From: RGIG9060 sp052173655
GTDB lineage: Bacteria > Spirochaetota > Spirochaetia > Treponematales > Treponemataceae
NCBI GenBank assembly: GCA_052173655.1
Contig: JBQMYD010000005.1
Coordinates: 62,001-126,000, forward strand
Direction: 5' to 3'
Length of the DNA stretch: 64,000 nt
Shown here in pieces: positions 33,772 through 42,835 of this stretch. The translations under genes were made by a program, and so were the position numbers. The notes below the pieces were generated by a model. It worked only from the letters and a program-made list of their open reading frames with translations, was not told the DNA's origin and did no database searches. Each line of letters begins with the position of its first letter. Within the stretch, counting starts at the first letter, position 1.

Positions 33772-36700
33772 TTATAAACATAAATCAATTATTTTGCTAG
33801 GGTTTTCTTTTGTTTTTGTGAAAATAATTGCAGAATTCGCTTGTTTTATTCTGGCACTAAAATCTTTTCGCGTGTCGTTAAGTTCATTTAAATTTGCAGA
33901 TAACAGGTAGTTTAGTTTTTTAACTCTTTCTTCTTTTGTGATGCCGCAAATTCTACGTATAAAGGCTATAGCACCTTTTGCAGCAGGCGATCTGGGTTGA
34001 ATTTCTTTACTGAAACAACCTGTTATAAGACGTTCGAATTCTTCTTGCGATATTTGCGTATTAAACTCTTTTTCCAAAGTTTGCTCAAAAACTTGCACAC
34101 TTCTAAAAGGATCCGGATCTCTAAACGAAACCAAAGAAAAGATACCTTCGATTGGATCGGTGTAAGCAAAAATTCCGTATGCCCCACCTGCGGTTCGGAT
34201 TTTATCCCACAAAATATTATTTGAAAGATAGTGTCCGTAAATTCCTTCCAAAACATTTTGCTTTGTACCAAATTTATTACAGCAAAAAGATCTTGCAGCA
34301 AAACCTACTTGCGTATTTGCAATGTAATATTCAAATTTGGAATTATCACCTTCAATTTTTGTAAGTTCAAAAATTTGTTCATCGCCGATCATAGAAGGTT
34401 TTTTTAATTTTCCGGTATAAAAACCGCTATCTGAAAACTTTTTTATTTGTTTTTTAAGATATTCCTTAGCCGCTTCATTTCCTTGTTTATCGCTTACGAT
34501 ATTGATAATAAAACCTGAATTAAAAATTTCGTTTTTAAGTCTTTGTAATCTGGAAGCAGTAACTTGGGTATTTTCTTTTTCTATTTCCAAAATCGTATAA
34601 AGCTGACAAAATCCGTTAAAAATTTCGTCTATCGCTTTTGATCTGGTCAAAGTGCAACAACTTCTACTTACTGCATAATCATGCCCCGTAGGAATAATGC
34701 TTGATTTTAAATCATTTTTATTTTCAATTGTTAAATCTCTTATTCTGGGCAAATCTTTAAAATCTACGGTTTGCAAAAGATCAAAAAACAAAGAAAGCCC
34801 TTCTTCAAGTTTTTCATTTAATACCTTTATTTTTAACATCAAAAAAATCCGACCACAACACGGATCATATTCATAAAGTTTTTCACATAAATCATCATCA
34901 TTTAAATCTTTGCAAGAGGCTTTTTGCAAAAGGTGCTCGGTTACACTGGAATTAAAAAGATTTGCATTAAAACCGCCTATAACTTTTGCAAGACAACTTG
35001 CACTTTTAGCCCAATCCATTCCGTTAAAACCTACATTTGTAATACAGCTTGCAAAATGATTCAAATACGGAAAATCCTGTACATTGAGGCAGTCAACCGG
35101 AAAACAAAGTTGTATATATGTAATTCCATTTACACTTTGTTCGGAAGAAAAAACTTTTACGCCTTCCAAAATTTCTTCCTTCAGATTTTCGTTTTCCTGT
35201 GGCAGAACAAGCTCGCATGGCCTTATATGCGGCAAAAGTTTATGTTTTTGTTCATCATCATTTTCCATTTGATGTTTATTTAATCTTTTTTGTTCTTCGG
35301 CAACTTGAAAAAGAAAATTTTTCCACTCTGACCTTGTTTTTGATTTTTTTAAAGATTTTATTTTTTTTCTTAACGCAAAATCGTTACGTTTATTAAAATC
35401 TTTTTTATGTTGCATTGTAAGACAAAGACAATCTTTATTGTTTATCAAAAACTCTTTTAAAAGCTCTTGAATGTATTGTGGATTTTTTTTAATTTTTTCT
35501 TTTATTACGGAAAAATATTGATAATTCATTACACCTTCAAAAGGGGTTTTTCCGTTAAGCCAAGTCCTGTAAGCCCTTTGCATTAAAACAAGAGAATAAG
35601 GTCCGTGCGAACGGACTATTTCCCTATTATTAAAATCAATACTTAAAATCGCAGCTTCTAAATCGTCCTTATTTATTCCGTTTTCAACAAGATTTTTAAG
35701 AACATCAAAAATCACCTGCACAACTTTTTCATTGCAACCTTTTTTCACTCCGCGTAGACCACAGGTAAAAACTATGTAGCGTAAATCAGTTTCAAGTCCG
35801 CAATTGGGAGAAATATCTTCTCCAAGATTGCAGTCAACTAATGCTTTATTTAAAGGTGAACCGTTATGACCTATAAGAATTTCTGCAAGTAAAACAGCAT
35901 TCAAATAATTTTCACAGTTGCAGGCTTCCCCCATATTCCATGAAACCGTAACATCATCTTTTTTGCAATTTTTTTGAATAAAAGGGCCTGAAAGAACTTT
36001 TGAAGTTCTTTTTTCAAATCCTTTCGAAAAAGTAAGATTTGAAAGAGATGAATAATCAAAGTCATTTTTATCCTTGATGTCAAAGTCAAAATTGCTCAAA
36101 AATTTTTCATTTATAAAATCAATTTGTTTTTCAGTAGAAATATTGCCGTACAAAAATATATAACAATTTGCAGGATGATAATACTTTTTATGAAAAGCTA
36201 AAAATTGCTCGTACGTCAATTCAGGAATTTCCACCGGATCACCACCGGAATCATAACGATAAGAAGAATCTGCAAATAATTGACTTACAATTTTATCTTG
36301 CACTACACTTTCAAAACTTGAATAAGAGCCTTTCATTTCATTATAAACAACGCCTTGAATGTCCAAACCGCCTTTTTTGTTCAATTCAAACCTGTGTCCT
36401 TCCTGCAAAAACGTATTCTTGCTGAGCAGCGGAAAAAATACGGCATCACCGTAGACTGCCATAAGATTAAAATAATCTTGTTCTGCAACGGAAGAAGCAG
36501 GGTACACTGTTTTATCAGGGAATGTCATTGCATTTAAAAAAGTTTTTAAACTCTGGTTTGCAAGTCTGATAAAAGGATCTTTTAAAGGAAAATGTTTTGA
36601 GCCACACAAAACAGAATGTTCTACAATATGAGCAACACCGCTTGAGTTTTCCGAAGGTGTCTTAAAACCGAATGAAAATAAATTCTCCTGATCATCATTC

Positions 36701-36840
36701 AACATATGAAAAATTTGCATTCCGCTCTTTTCGTGCTGCAAAAAAATACCGAGTGAATTGTAGTCTTCCATATTTTCGACTGAAAGTACGCGAAAGCCGC
36801 CGTAAATTTGACCTGCTAAAAGTTTTGTAGTATTCGACAT
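33772..36840 (-). CDS. M16C metallopeptidase (presequence protease/falcilysin type)
   Basis: 1022 residues, the length of the single-chain M16C group (PreP, falcilysin, Cym1). Inverted zinc motif HIVEHSVLCG (H71, E74, H75), then the distal Glu region in ELTYEQFLAFHKKYYHP; two homologous halves follow with a charged linker near 480-530. C-terminal half: AYGIFAYTDPIEGIFSLVSFRDPDP. It degrades peptides up to about 70 residues, probably in the cytoplasm since no signal peptide is seen. No ribosome site; a GATAAT lies 6 nt before the ATG, so leaderless translation is possible. Confidence 0.93.
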   Translation of the reverse strand: MSNTTKLLAGQIYGGFRVLSVENMEDYNSLGIFLQHEKSGMQIFHMLNDDQENLFSFGFKTPSENSSGVAHIVEHSVLCGSKHFPLKDPFIRLANQSLKTFLNAMTFPDKTVYPASSVAEQDYFNLMAVYGDAVFFPLLSKNTFLQEGHRFELNKKGGLDIQGVVYNEMKGSYSSFESVVQDKIVSQLFADSSYRYDSGGDPVEIPELTYEQFLAFHKKYYHPANCYIFLYGNISTEKQIDFINEKFLSNFDFDIKDKNDFDYSSLSNLTFSKGFEKRTSKVLSGPFIQKNCKKDDVTVSWNMGEACNCENYLNAVLLAEILIGHNGSPLNKALVDCNLGEDISPNCGLETDLRYIVFTCGLRGVKKGCNEKVVQVIFDVLKNLVENGINKDDLEAAILSIDFNNREIVRSHGPYSLVLMQRAYRTWLNGKTPFEGVMNYQYFSVIKEKIKKNPQYIQELLKEFLINNKDCLCLTMQHKKDFNKRNDFALRKKIKSLKKSKTRSEWKNFLFQVAEEQKRLNKHQMENDDEQKHKLLPHIRPCELVLPQENENLKEEILEGVKVFSSEQSVNGITYIQLCFPVDCLNVQDFPYLNHFASCITNVGFNGMDWAKSASCLAKVIGGFNANLFNSSVTEHLLQKASCKDLNDDDLCEKLYEYDPCCGRIFLMLKIKVLNEKLEEGLSLFFDLLQTVDFKDLPRIRDLTIENKNDLKSSIIPTGHDYAVSRSCCTLTRSKAIDEIFNGFCQLYTILEIEKENTQVTASRLQRLKNEIFNSGFIINIVSDKQGNEAAKEYLKKQIKKFSDSGFYTGKLKKPSMIGDEQIFELTKIEGDNSKFEYYIANTQVGFAARSFCCNKFGTKQNVLEGIYGHYLSNNILWDKIRTAGGAYGIFAYTDPIEGIFSLVSFRDPDPFRSVQVFEQTLEKEFNTQISQEEFERLITGCFSKEIQPRSPAAKGAIAFIRRICGITKEERVKKLNYLLSANLNELNDTRKDFSARIKQANSAIIFTKTKENPSKIIDLCL

Positions 36841-36846
36841 ATTCTG

Positions 36847-36852
36847 ATTATC
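36847..36852 (-). promoter_or_regulatory. candidate -10 element of the M16C peptidase gene
   Basis: GATAAT on the minus strand ends 6 nt before the ATG at 36840. The -35 region is weak (TACCGA at 17 nt), so this rests mainly on the -10 and the absence of a Shine-Dalgarno sequence. Confidence 0.3.
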
Positions 36853-36955
36853 GGCACAAAACCTATTTTTCGGTATTTCATCGTCATTTTTTTTGCATTT
36901 ACTAATTATGGAATTTTGGGTTATAATAAAACGGTACTGTACACGACAAATAAAA

Positions 36956-36980
36956 TATAATAACAGGTAAAAGTTTTACC
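36956..36980 (+). promoter_or_regulatory. promoter -10 and palindromic candidate operator of pncB
   Basis: TATAAT at 36956-36961 is followed 4 nt later by a perfect 7-bp inverted repeat GGTAAAA-G-TTTTACC (36966-36980), covering the expected transcription start. GGGGGA and the GTG start follow. It could be an operator for a repressor or a short leader hairpin. Confidence 0.4.
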
Positions 36981-36999
36981 GTCCGATTTGGGGGAAAAG

Positions 37000-38454
37000 G
37001 TGCAAAAATACGAAACAAAAACAAGTGCTTTGTTTACAGATTTTTATGAATTAACTATGGCTCAAGGATATTGGAAAAATAATATGAATTTTCCTGCCGT
37101 TTTTGATATGTTTTTCAGACGCAATCCTTTTAATGCGGGGTTTTCGGTATGTGCCGGAGTCGAGCCGTTCATAGATGCTCTGATGGATTTTACTTTTTCC
37201 GAAGAAGATATTGAATATTTAAAATCGTGCGGATGTTTTGAGCAAAACTTTTTAGATTATCTAAAAACATTTAAATTTTCAGGTGATGTATATTGCGTTG
37301 ATGAAGGCTCAATTGTTTTTCCGAATGAACCTTTAATAAGAATTCATGCAAATCTTATTGAAGCACAGATAATAGAAGATTTAGTTCTAAATCATGTAAA
37401 TTTTCAAACATTGATCGCAACTAAATCAGTACGAGTTTATCTTGCCTCCAATAACGGTTCAATTATGGAATTCGGTTTACGGCGAGCTCAAGGCCCGGAC
37501 GGAGGAATGAGTGCCAGTAGGGCAGCATACATCGGTATGGCAGCAGGAACCAGCAATGTTCTTGCCGCAAAAGAATTCGGAATTCCGGCTTTGGGAACTA
37601 TGGCACATTCTTGGATTATGTCATTTAACACAGAGCTTGAAGCCTTTGAAGCTTATGCAAAACTTTACCCTTACAACAGTATTTTTCTTATAGACACTTA
37701 CGACACCTTGAATTCCGGTATAAAAAATGCAATAAAAGTAGGAGCAAAGCTCGTTGAACAAGGATACAATTTTGGAGTGAGACTTGATTCCGGAGATATT
37801 CAGTATCTTTCGACAGAATGCAGAAAGTTGCTTGATAAAGCCGGTTTTCCGCAGGCAAAAATTGCGGTTTCAAATGAACTGACTGAAGAAATAATAGATC
37901 AATTGATCGCAGACGGAACGCCGATAGACAGCTGGGGAGTGGGAACTCACATGGTAACCGGTGGCAGCGAATCCAGTCTTACAGGAGTTTACAAACTTGC
38001 AGCCCGAAGCTACTCGATGGAAGGCGAAATGAAACCTGCCATGAAATTTTCTGACAATCCTGAAAAAACAACAAACCCCGGAATTAAAAATCTTTGGAGA
38101 ATTTACGATGAAAACGGAATGATGAAAGCAGATATAGTTGCTCTCCAAGATGAAACAATCGAAGCTGAAAAAGAATACCGTTTTTTTCATCCATCGATGG
38201 ACTTTAGACAGTTTCAATTTTCGCCAAGTAAAGCAGAACTTTTGTTAAAAAAACGAATTGAAAACGGGAAAAGATTGGAGAAAAGGCTTTCTAATAACGA
38301 ACAGCTAAAAAAAGCAAGAGAAATCCTACTTTCGCAGCTAAAAACATTGGATTCTTCGTATCAAAGGATTTTAAATCCTCACATTTATAAAGTTTCGATT
38401 ACTGAAAATTTAAAAGATCTAAAACTTAAATTCATCGAAGAAAGAATAAAATAA
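37000..38454 (+). CDS. pncB: nicotinate phosphoribosyltransferase
   Basis: About 484 residues. It makes nicotinate mononucleotide from nicotinate and PRPP (NAD salvage). Seen: N-terminal ALFTDFYELTMAQGYW, DMFFRRNPFNAGFSVCAG, MEFGLRRAQGPDGGMSASRAAYIG, GTMAHSWIMSF, FLIDTYDTLNSGIKNA, GVRLDSGDI and GVGTHMVTGG. Start: GTG at 37000 with GGGGGA just upstream, giving (M)QKYETKTSALFTDFYE; a TTG 4 codons earlier overlaps that ribosome site. It ends 3 nt from the converging ttcA-like gene, with no terminator between them. Confidence 0.93.
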   Translation: MQKYETKTSALFTDFYELTMAQGYWKNNMNFPAVFDMFFRRNPFNAGFSVCAGVEPFIDALMDFTFSEEDIEYLKSCGCFEQNFLDYLKTFKFSGDVYCVDEGSIVFPNEPLIRIHANLIEAQIIEDLVLNHVNFQTLIATKSVRVYLASNNGSIMEFGLRRAQGPDGGMSASRAAYIGMAAGTSNVLAAKEFGIPALGTMAHSWIMSFNTELEAFEAYAKLYPYNSIFLIDTYDTLNSGIKNAIKVGAKLVEQGYNFGVRLDSGDIQYLSTECRKLLDKAGFPQAKIAVSNELTEEIIDQLIADGTPIDSWGVGTHMVTGGSESSLTGVYKLAARSYSMEGEMKPAMKFSDNPEKTTNPGIKNLWRIYDENGMMKADIVALQDETIEAEKEYRFFHPSMDFRQFQFSPSKAELLLKKRIENGKRLEKRLSNNEQLKKAREILLSQLKTLDSSYQRILNPHIYKVSITENLKDLKLKFIEERIK

Positions 38455-38457
38455 AAA

Positions 38458-39165
38458 CTAAGGTAGATAATCTGTTTTTATATTTCTAAGGGATTCAAAA
38501 AGTTTGCGTTTTTCCGCAGAAGAACCTGCGGTAAGAGAATCAAGACGGCTACGAGCTTTTTTTCTGTATGAATTATTCTGGTAATCACAAGTACATGTTA
38601 CTGAAATATATCCGGAATTGTTTGCATGTTCTATTATGGAATTTTCATCTGCGAAACACAAAGGTCTTATCACGGTTACCGGATATTTTTCGTATTTTAA
38701 TCTTGGAATCATGGTTGACATTTGCCCCTTTGAAAGAACATTCATTAAAAGAGTTTCCAAAATATCATCCATGTGATGCCCCAAAGCGATTTTGTTATAT
38801 CCGTGCTCTATTGCGTAATTGTTCAATTCACTTCGACGTTGTGTAGAGCACCAATAACAGTTCATTTTTTTACCTTCTTTAAGTCTGCCTAAAATATCAA
38901 CTTGAATAACCTTCGGCTCTACTTGCCAAGAATTAAACAACTTCACCAACCGGTAATCAAGCGGTTCACTAAAATCAGAAGCAATATGCAAGGCTGTAAA
39001 ATCAAACTGTTCACGATTTTGTTTTTTCCTACAAACAAAATATTCCACCAATGCAGTAGAATCTTTCCCTCCGCTGGCACCGATTAGAATTTTATCTCCG
39101 TTTTCAATAAGGTTATATTCAAAAACGGCTTTATCAATCATGCTAAAAAGTTTCGGCTGGCTCAT
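38458..39165 (-). CDS. TtcA-family PP-loop tRNA thiolation ATPase
   Basis: 235 residues. PP-loop ATPase: GASGGKDSTALVEYF, then the first CxxC (MNCYWCSTQRRSELNNYA), GHHMDDILETLLMN, and a C-terminal TCTCDYQNNSYRKKARSRLD. The two-cysteine layout fits TtcA, which makes 2-thiocytidine at tRNA position 32, possibly with an iron-sulfur cluster. Other TtcA/TilS-like thiolases cannot be excluded. Start: Met of MSQPKLFSMIDKA with GGGGGAAA upstream; the 18-codon extension runs into the secF terminator. Confidence 0.82.
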   Translation of the reverse strand: MSQPKLFSMIDKAVFEYNLIENGDKILIGASGGKDSTALVEYFVCRKKQNREQFDFTALHIASDFSEPLDYRLVKLFNSWQVEPKVIQVDILGRLKEGKKMNCYWCSTQRRSELNNYAIEHGYNKIALGHHMDDILETLLMNVLSKGQMSTMIPRLKYEKYPVTVIRPLCFADENSIIEHANNSGYISVTCTCDYQNNSYRKKARSRLDSLTAGSSAEKRKLFESLRNIKTDYLP

Positions 39166-39174
39166 TTTCCCCCA

Positions 39175-39215
39175 CAAAAAAAAACCGGAGTTCATGACTT
39201 TCCACAAAACTCCGG
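39175..39215 (-). terminator. terminator of the yajC-secD-secF operon
   Basis: ACCGGAGTT (39183-39191) pairs with AACTCCGGT (39207-39215); on the minus strand it is followed by a T-run. It lies about 50 nt past the secF stop and directly abuts the ttcA-like ribosome site. Confidence 0.85.
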
Positions 39216-39265
39216 TCATTTTTTTTAACTACTTTAATAGTTAAAAATTTAATCTTACTTATTGG

Positions 39266-40492
39266 TTATTTCTCAGTTTGTTTTGCAACTTTAGCTTTTT
39301 CTTCCGGAGAATTTTTGTATTTTCTTTTTGTTACAGCCAAAACCGAACCTGCAATCCAAATTGAAGAATAAAAACCGCTTACAAGACCTACAATCATACA
39401 CAATGCAAAACGCTGCATACTTCCGGTAGTAAAAATGAACAATGAAAGAGCTGCAAGCATTGTTGTTATAGTTGTAATCAAAGAACGAGAAAGCATTTCA
39501 GTATTTGAAATATCCCACAGTTCTTTTACAGAATTCACTTTAAGTATTTTTGAATTTTCCCGTATTCGATCCAAAACAACAATCGTATTATTAATTGAAT
39601 AACCGACTATGGTCAAAATTGCCGCAATTGTCAGAGAATCAAATTCAATTTGGGCCCAAGTTATAAACGAAATAAGAATCAAAGCATCGTGCATAACTCC
39701 TGCAACAGAAGCAAGTGCATAATTCCACTTAAACCTTATGGCAGCATAAATCCAAATTAGAACTAAGGTTGCAATAACAAGTATGACAGAAGACCTTATA
39801 AGACTTCCGGAAAACTTTGAACCGATAAAATCAGTTTTTACTACAACATAATTTTCATCACCAAACTCTTTTGCCATGACTTCAGATATTTTTTCCTGAA
39901 TTTTTTTGCTGATTTCAGGATCAGTACCGTCATCACCAACTCTAATTTGAAATGAGTCATCAAGTTCCGAACCAATCATCTTAACCTGAACATCTCCCAA
40001 CTCTGAAAGAAGCTCTCTCATTCCGTCGGCAGAAATAACAACTTTACTTTTGTCTACAAGGTGAAGATATAAAGCATTTTTTCCTATGTGCGAAGATTCT
40101 TGAGTATTTAAAAGCAAGCCTTCAGCACTTTTAGTCCCGTCGGTTAACAACTTTGCCTTTAAGTTAGGAACAGTATTAAATCCGTCGACCATATCAGACA
40201 CAGTAGGATAATTCAAGTACATAAATTCATACGTATTATTTTGTTCACCTATACCGCTGACAACAATACTTACAGCAGATGAGGAAATTTGCACTTGGGC
40301 ATCAGCAGTTCCGCTGTAACTCAAAGCAATTTCAGCAGGAGCAACTTTTATTTCTTCAAGCATACCCGATTTGAATTCCAAACCGAAATTTATTCCCTTT
40401 ACACATATTGCAAAAATTCCGCAAGCTATTAAAAGAATTGAAAGAACTGAAGCAAAAATAAATCCTTTACTGAATCTTATTACTGTTTTCAT
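39266..40492 (-). CDS. secF: protein translocase subunit SecF
   Basis: 408 residues with six membrane helices and a large periplasmic loop between helices 1 and 2. Seen: GINFGLEFKSGMLEEIKV at the P1 head, and the RND-type signature TIVGYSINNTIVVLDRIREN. It works with SecD and YajC to pull exported proteins through SecYEG using the ion gradient. The periplasmic loop is long for SecF. Start: Met of MKTVIRFSKGF, with GGAGG inside the secD end and a TAATG stop/start overlap, so it is coupled to secD. Confidence 0.96.
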   Translation of the reverse strand: MKTVIRFSKGFIFASVLSILLIACGIFAICVKGINFGLEFKSGMLEEIKVAPAEIALSYSGTADAQVQISSSAVSIVVSGIGEQNNTYEFMYLNYPTVSDMVDGFNTVPNLKAKLLTDGTKSAEGLLLNTQESSHIGKNALYLHLVDKSKVVISADGMRELLSELGDVQVKMIGSELDDSFQIRVGDDGTDPEISKKIQEKISEVMAKEFGDENYVVVKTDFIGSKFSGSLIRSSVILVIATLVLIWIYAAIRFKWNYALASVAGVMHDALILISFITWAQIEFDSLTIAAILTIVGYSINNTIVVLDRIRENSKILKVNSVKELWDISNTEMLSRSLITTITTMLAALSLFIFTTGSMQRFALCMIVGLVSGFYSSIWIAGSVLAVTKRKYKNSPEEKAKVAKQTEK

Positions 40493-42234
40493 TATTTCAA
40501 CCTCCAAGCAATGCTCACGTTTTCTTTTTTCATCTGTTCTGTTCCAAAATCAAAAATAAGTCTTGAAACAAAAAGTGCAGTGAAAACGGAGGAAACAACA
40601 CCGATCGCAAGAGAAACCGCAAAACCTTGAATTGAACCGGTACCAAGCTGTGAAAGGAATATTGCCGCTATGAAAGTTGTAATATTTCCGTCCATGATTG
40701 CCCAAAAAGCTCTGTCAAATCCGGCTGCAACAGCGGCAATTCTTCCTTTTTTGAGCCTTAATTCTTCCTTTATTCGTTCAAAAACAATTACATTAGCATC
40801 AACTGCCATACCTATAGTAAGTATCATACCTGCAATAGACGGAAGAGTAAGCGTAAGATTGAAAGCAGAAAGAATACTGAAAATAAAATACAGGTTCAAG
40901 ATTTGAGCTACAACAGCATTGATTCCGGCCCCCTTATACCAAATAAGCATAAAAATCATAATTACGATAAGACCACCGAGAATTGCAAACAAGCCTTCTT
41001 TGATGGCTTTTTCGCCCATGGAAGCACCTATTACCTGTTGACTTTCAATTGAAAGCGGAACATTTAACCATGCAGTTTGCAAAACTTTTTTTAGATTTTG
41101 AGCTTCTTCGAGTCCAAAACCATTGATTGCAACCCTTCCGCCGGTAATTGCTTCCGTAATCGTAGCGTAAGATTTTACCTTGTTATCACTTATAATGGAC
41201 AACTGCTCTCCTGTATGCTCTCCGGTAAATTTTGCAAAAATATCCGCACCTTCGCTGTCAAGGGTAAAATTTACCTGAGGACGCCCGGTAAAATTATCAG
41301 TTCCGATTTCAGCAGATTTAATGTGCTTACCTTCAAGTGAAATTTCTTTTTTTACAACAAGATATCCGATTCTCTCATCAAGTCCGTAATCGTCTTTTGT
41401 ATAAAGCCCCATAACTTCACAATCTTGAGGAATAATAGAAGGATTTAACAAATCTCCGTTAGCTGTAAATGTTCTTGCAGGATTTGCCTGATAATACGCA
41501 TTAAAAGCACCAGTTGCCTCCGAGTCTACCAAGCGAAAATTTAAAATTCCCTTACCCATGATAATGGAACTGATGGAATCCGATTCTGCAGCCCCGGGAA
41601 TTTCGATATAAATCCTATCATCACCCTGTTTTCTTATTACAGGATTTGTAAGACCAAATTTATCGATACGACTTGAAAGTGTATCTATAGCCTGCACCAT
41701 TGCTTCTTCTTTAAAAATTTTTAGCTCATCGTTGGAAAGACCTTCCCCGGCTGACGCTGCAACTGCATCTAAATCAGCCTTTACGATAATGTTCATTCCT
41801 CCGGACAAGTCCAAACCAAGTTTTACAGAATTGGCATATTTCTTTTTATTTTTTAAAATACCGTCACGATAACGAGCTTCAATAGCTCCAAGCAACTCAG
41901 CTTCATTTGAAAATCCTGAAAGAATGTTTTTTAAATTGACATCCTTTGGCATTTTTTTGCCGTAGCTTTTGTAGTTTTTTCGAGCAATTTTTATAAGATA
42001 TTTATACTCATCCGGCAAATCTGCATCAGGATTATCTCTTGTCATTGCTTCAAGTTTGACAACATCTTCCCCTGCCTGAATTCTGGAAAAATCCTTTATC
42101 TTTTCTAGCGAACTGGTTACAAGAGCTTTTTCTTCTTTAGGAGTTAAACCATACCAGGAAATCGACGGCCACAAGAACGAAAAGCAGGCAACTATCACTA
42201 AAATAACGATAAGGAGACGATTTCTCTTTTTCAT
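40492..42234 (-). CDS. secD: protein translocase subunit SecD
   Basis: 580 residues. N-terminal helix, P1 domain (LGLDLSGGMNIIVKADLDA ... LSSRIDKFGLTNPVIRKQGDDRIYIEIPG), then five C-terminal helices with GMAVDANVIVFERIKEELRLKKG. Forms the SecDF export motor in the inner membrane. It lies 25 nt downstream of yajC; GGGGATC precedes the ATG. Confidence 0.97.
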   Translation of the reverse strand: MKKRNRLLIVILVIVACFSFLWPSISWYGLTPKEEKALVTSSLEKIKDFSRIQAGEDVVKLEAMTRDNPDADLPDEYKYLIKIARKNYKSYGKKMPKDVNLKNILSGFSNEAELLGAIEARYRDGILKNKKKYANSVKLGLDLSGGMNIIVKADLDAVAASAGEGLSNDELKIFKEEAMVQAIDTLSSRIDKFGLTNPVIRKQGDDRIYIEIPGAAESDSISSIIMGKGILNFRLVDSEATGAFNAYYQANPARTFTANGDLLNPSIIPQDCEVMGLYTKDDYGLDERIGYLVVKKEISLEGKHIKSAEIGTDNFTGRPQVNFTLDSEGADIFAKFTGEHTGEQLSIISDNKVKSYATITEAITGGRVAINGFGLEEAQNLKKVLQTAWLNVPLSIESQQVIGASMGEKAIKEGLFAILGGLIVIMIFMLIWYKGAGINAVVAQILNLYFIFSILSAFNLTLTLPSIAGMILTIGMAVDANVIVFERIKEELRLKKGRIAAVAAGFDRAFWAIMDGNITTFIAAIFLSQLGTGSIQGFAVSLAIGVVSSVFTALFVSRLIFDFGTEQMKKENVSIAWRLK

Positions 42235-42259
42235 TAGTGATCCCCTTTTTTAGAGCAAA

Positions 42260-42742
42260 CTATTTATTTTCTTCTTTAGTTTCCGGTTCTGCGGATTTTG
42301 GTTCCGCATTGGAATCAGATTCTTTTGTTTCTACAGATTTTTCTTTTGCAGAAGCTGTATCCCGTTTTTCTTCTTTCTTGAATATTGAAAACAAACCTTT
42401 TTTTTCTTCTTTTTTCGGTTCTTCAACAGGCTTATCGCCAATTACATTAGAAATTGCAGTTCTATTTACTTCAATTTTGCAGTTATCATCAACACGGATT
42501 ACAACCGTATTTTCTTTTACGGAAGTAACGGTTCCGTGAATTCCGCCCACTGTAATAACTTTATCGCCCTTTTTCAATGCATTGAGCATTCTATCGGTTT
42601 CTTTTTGTTTTTTATTCTGTGGTCGAATCAAAAAGAAATAAAAAATAACAAAAATCAAAACAAAAGGAACTATTGTCATCAAAATATTACCATTTTGTCC
42701 GGCACTCTGCTGACGCGATAATTGAAGAAGTAAATTAATCAT
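42260..42742 (-). CDS. yajC: preprotein translocase subunit YajC
   Basis: About 160 residues. One membrane helix (VPFVLIFVIFYFFLIRPQNKKQKE), then the conserved KKGDKVITVGGIHGTVTSVKENTVVIRV. Residues beyond about 100 form a long Lys/Glu/Ser-rich acidic tail not present in short YajC proteins. Start: second Met (MINLLLQ); the first (MAKF, at 42754) touches the AAGG. First gene of yajC-secD-secF. Confidence 0.93.
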   Translation of the reverse strand: MINLLLQLSRQQSAGQNGNILMTIVPFVLIFVIFYFFLIRPQNKKQKETDRMLNALKKGDKVITVGGIHGTVTSVKENTVVIRVDDNCKIEVNRTAISNVIGDKPVEEPKKEEKKGLFSIFKKEEKRDTASAKEKSVETKESDSNAEPKSAEPETKEENK

Positions 42743-42835
42743 AAATTTAGCCATCCTTAAAAAAATTAATACTTTCGTAAGAATAACATTTATATATTCA
42801 CAAGGTCAAGATTTTTATGTTTTGCAGATAAAATT

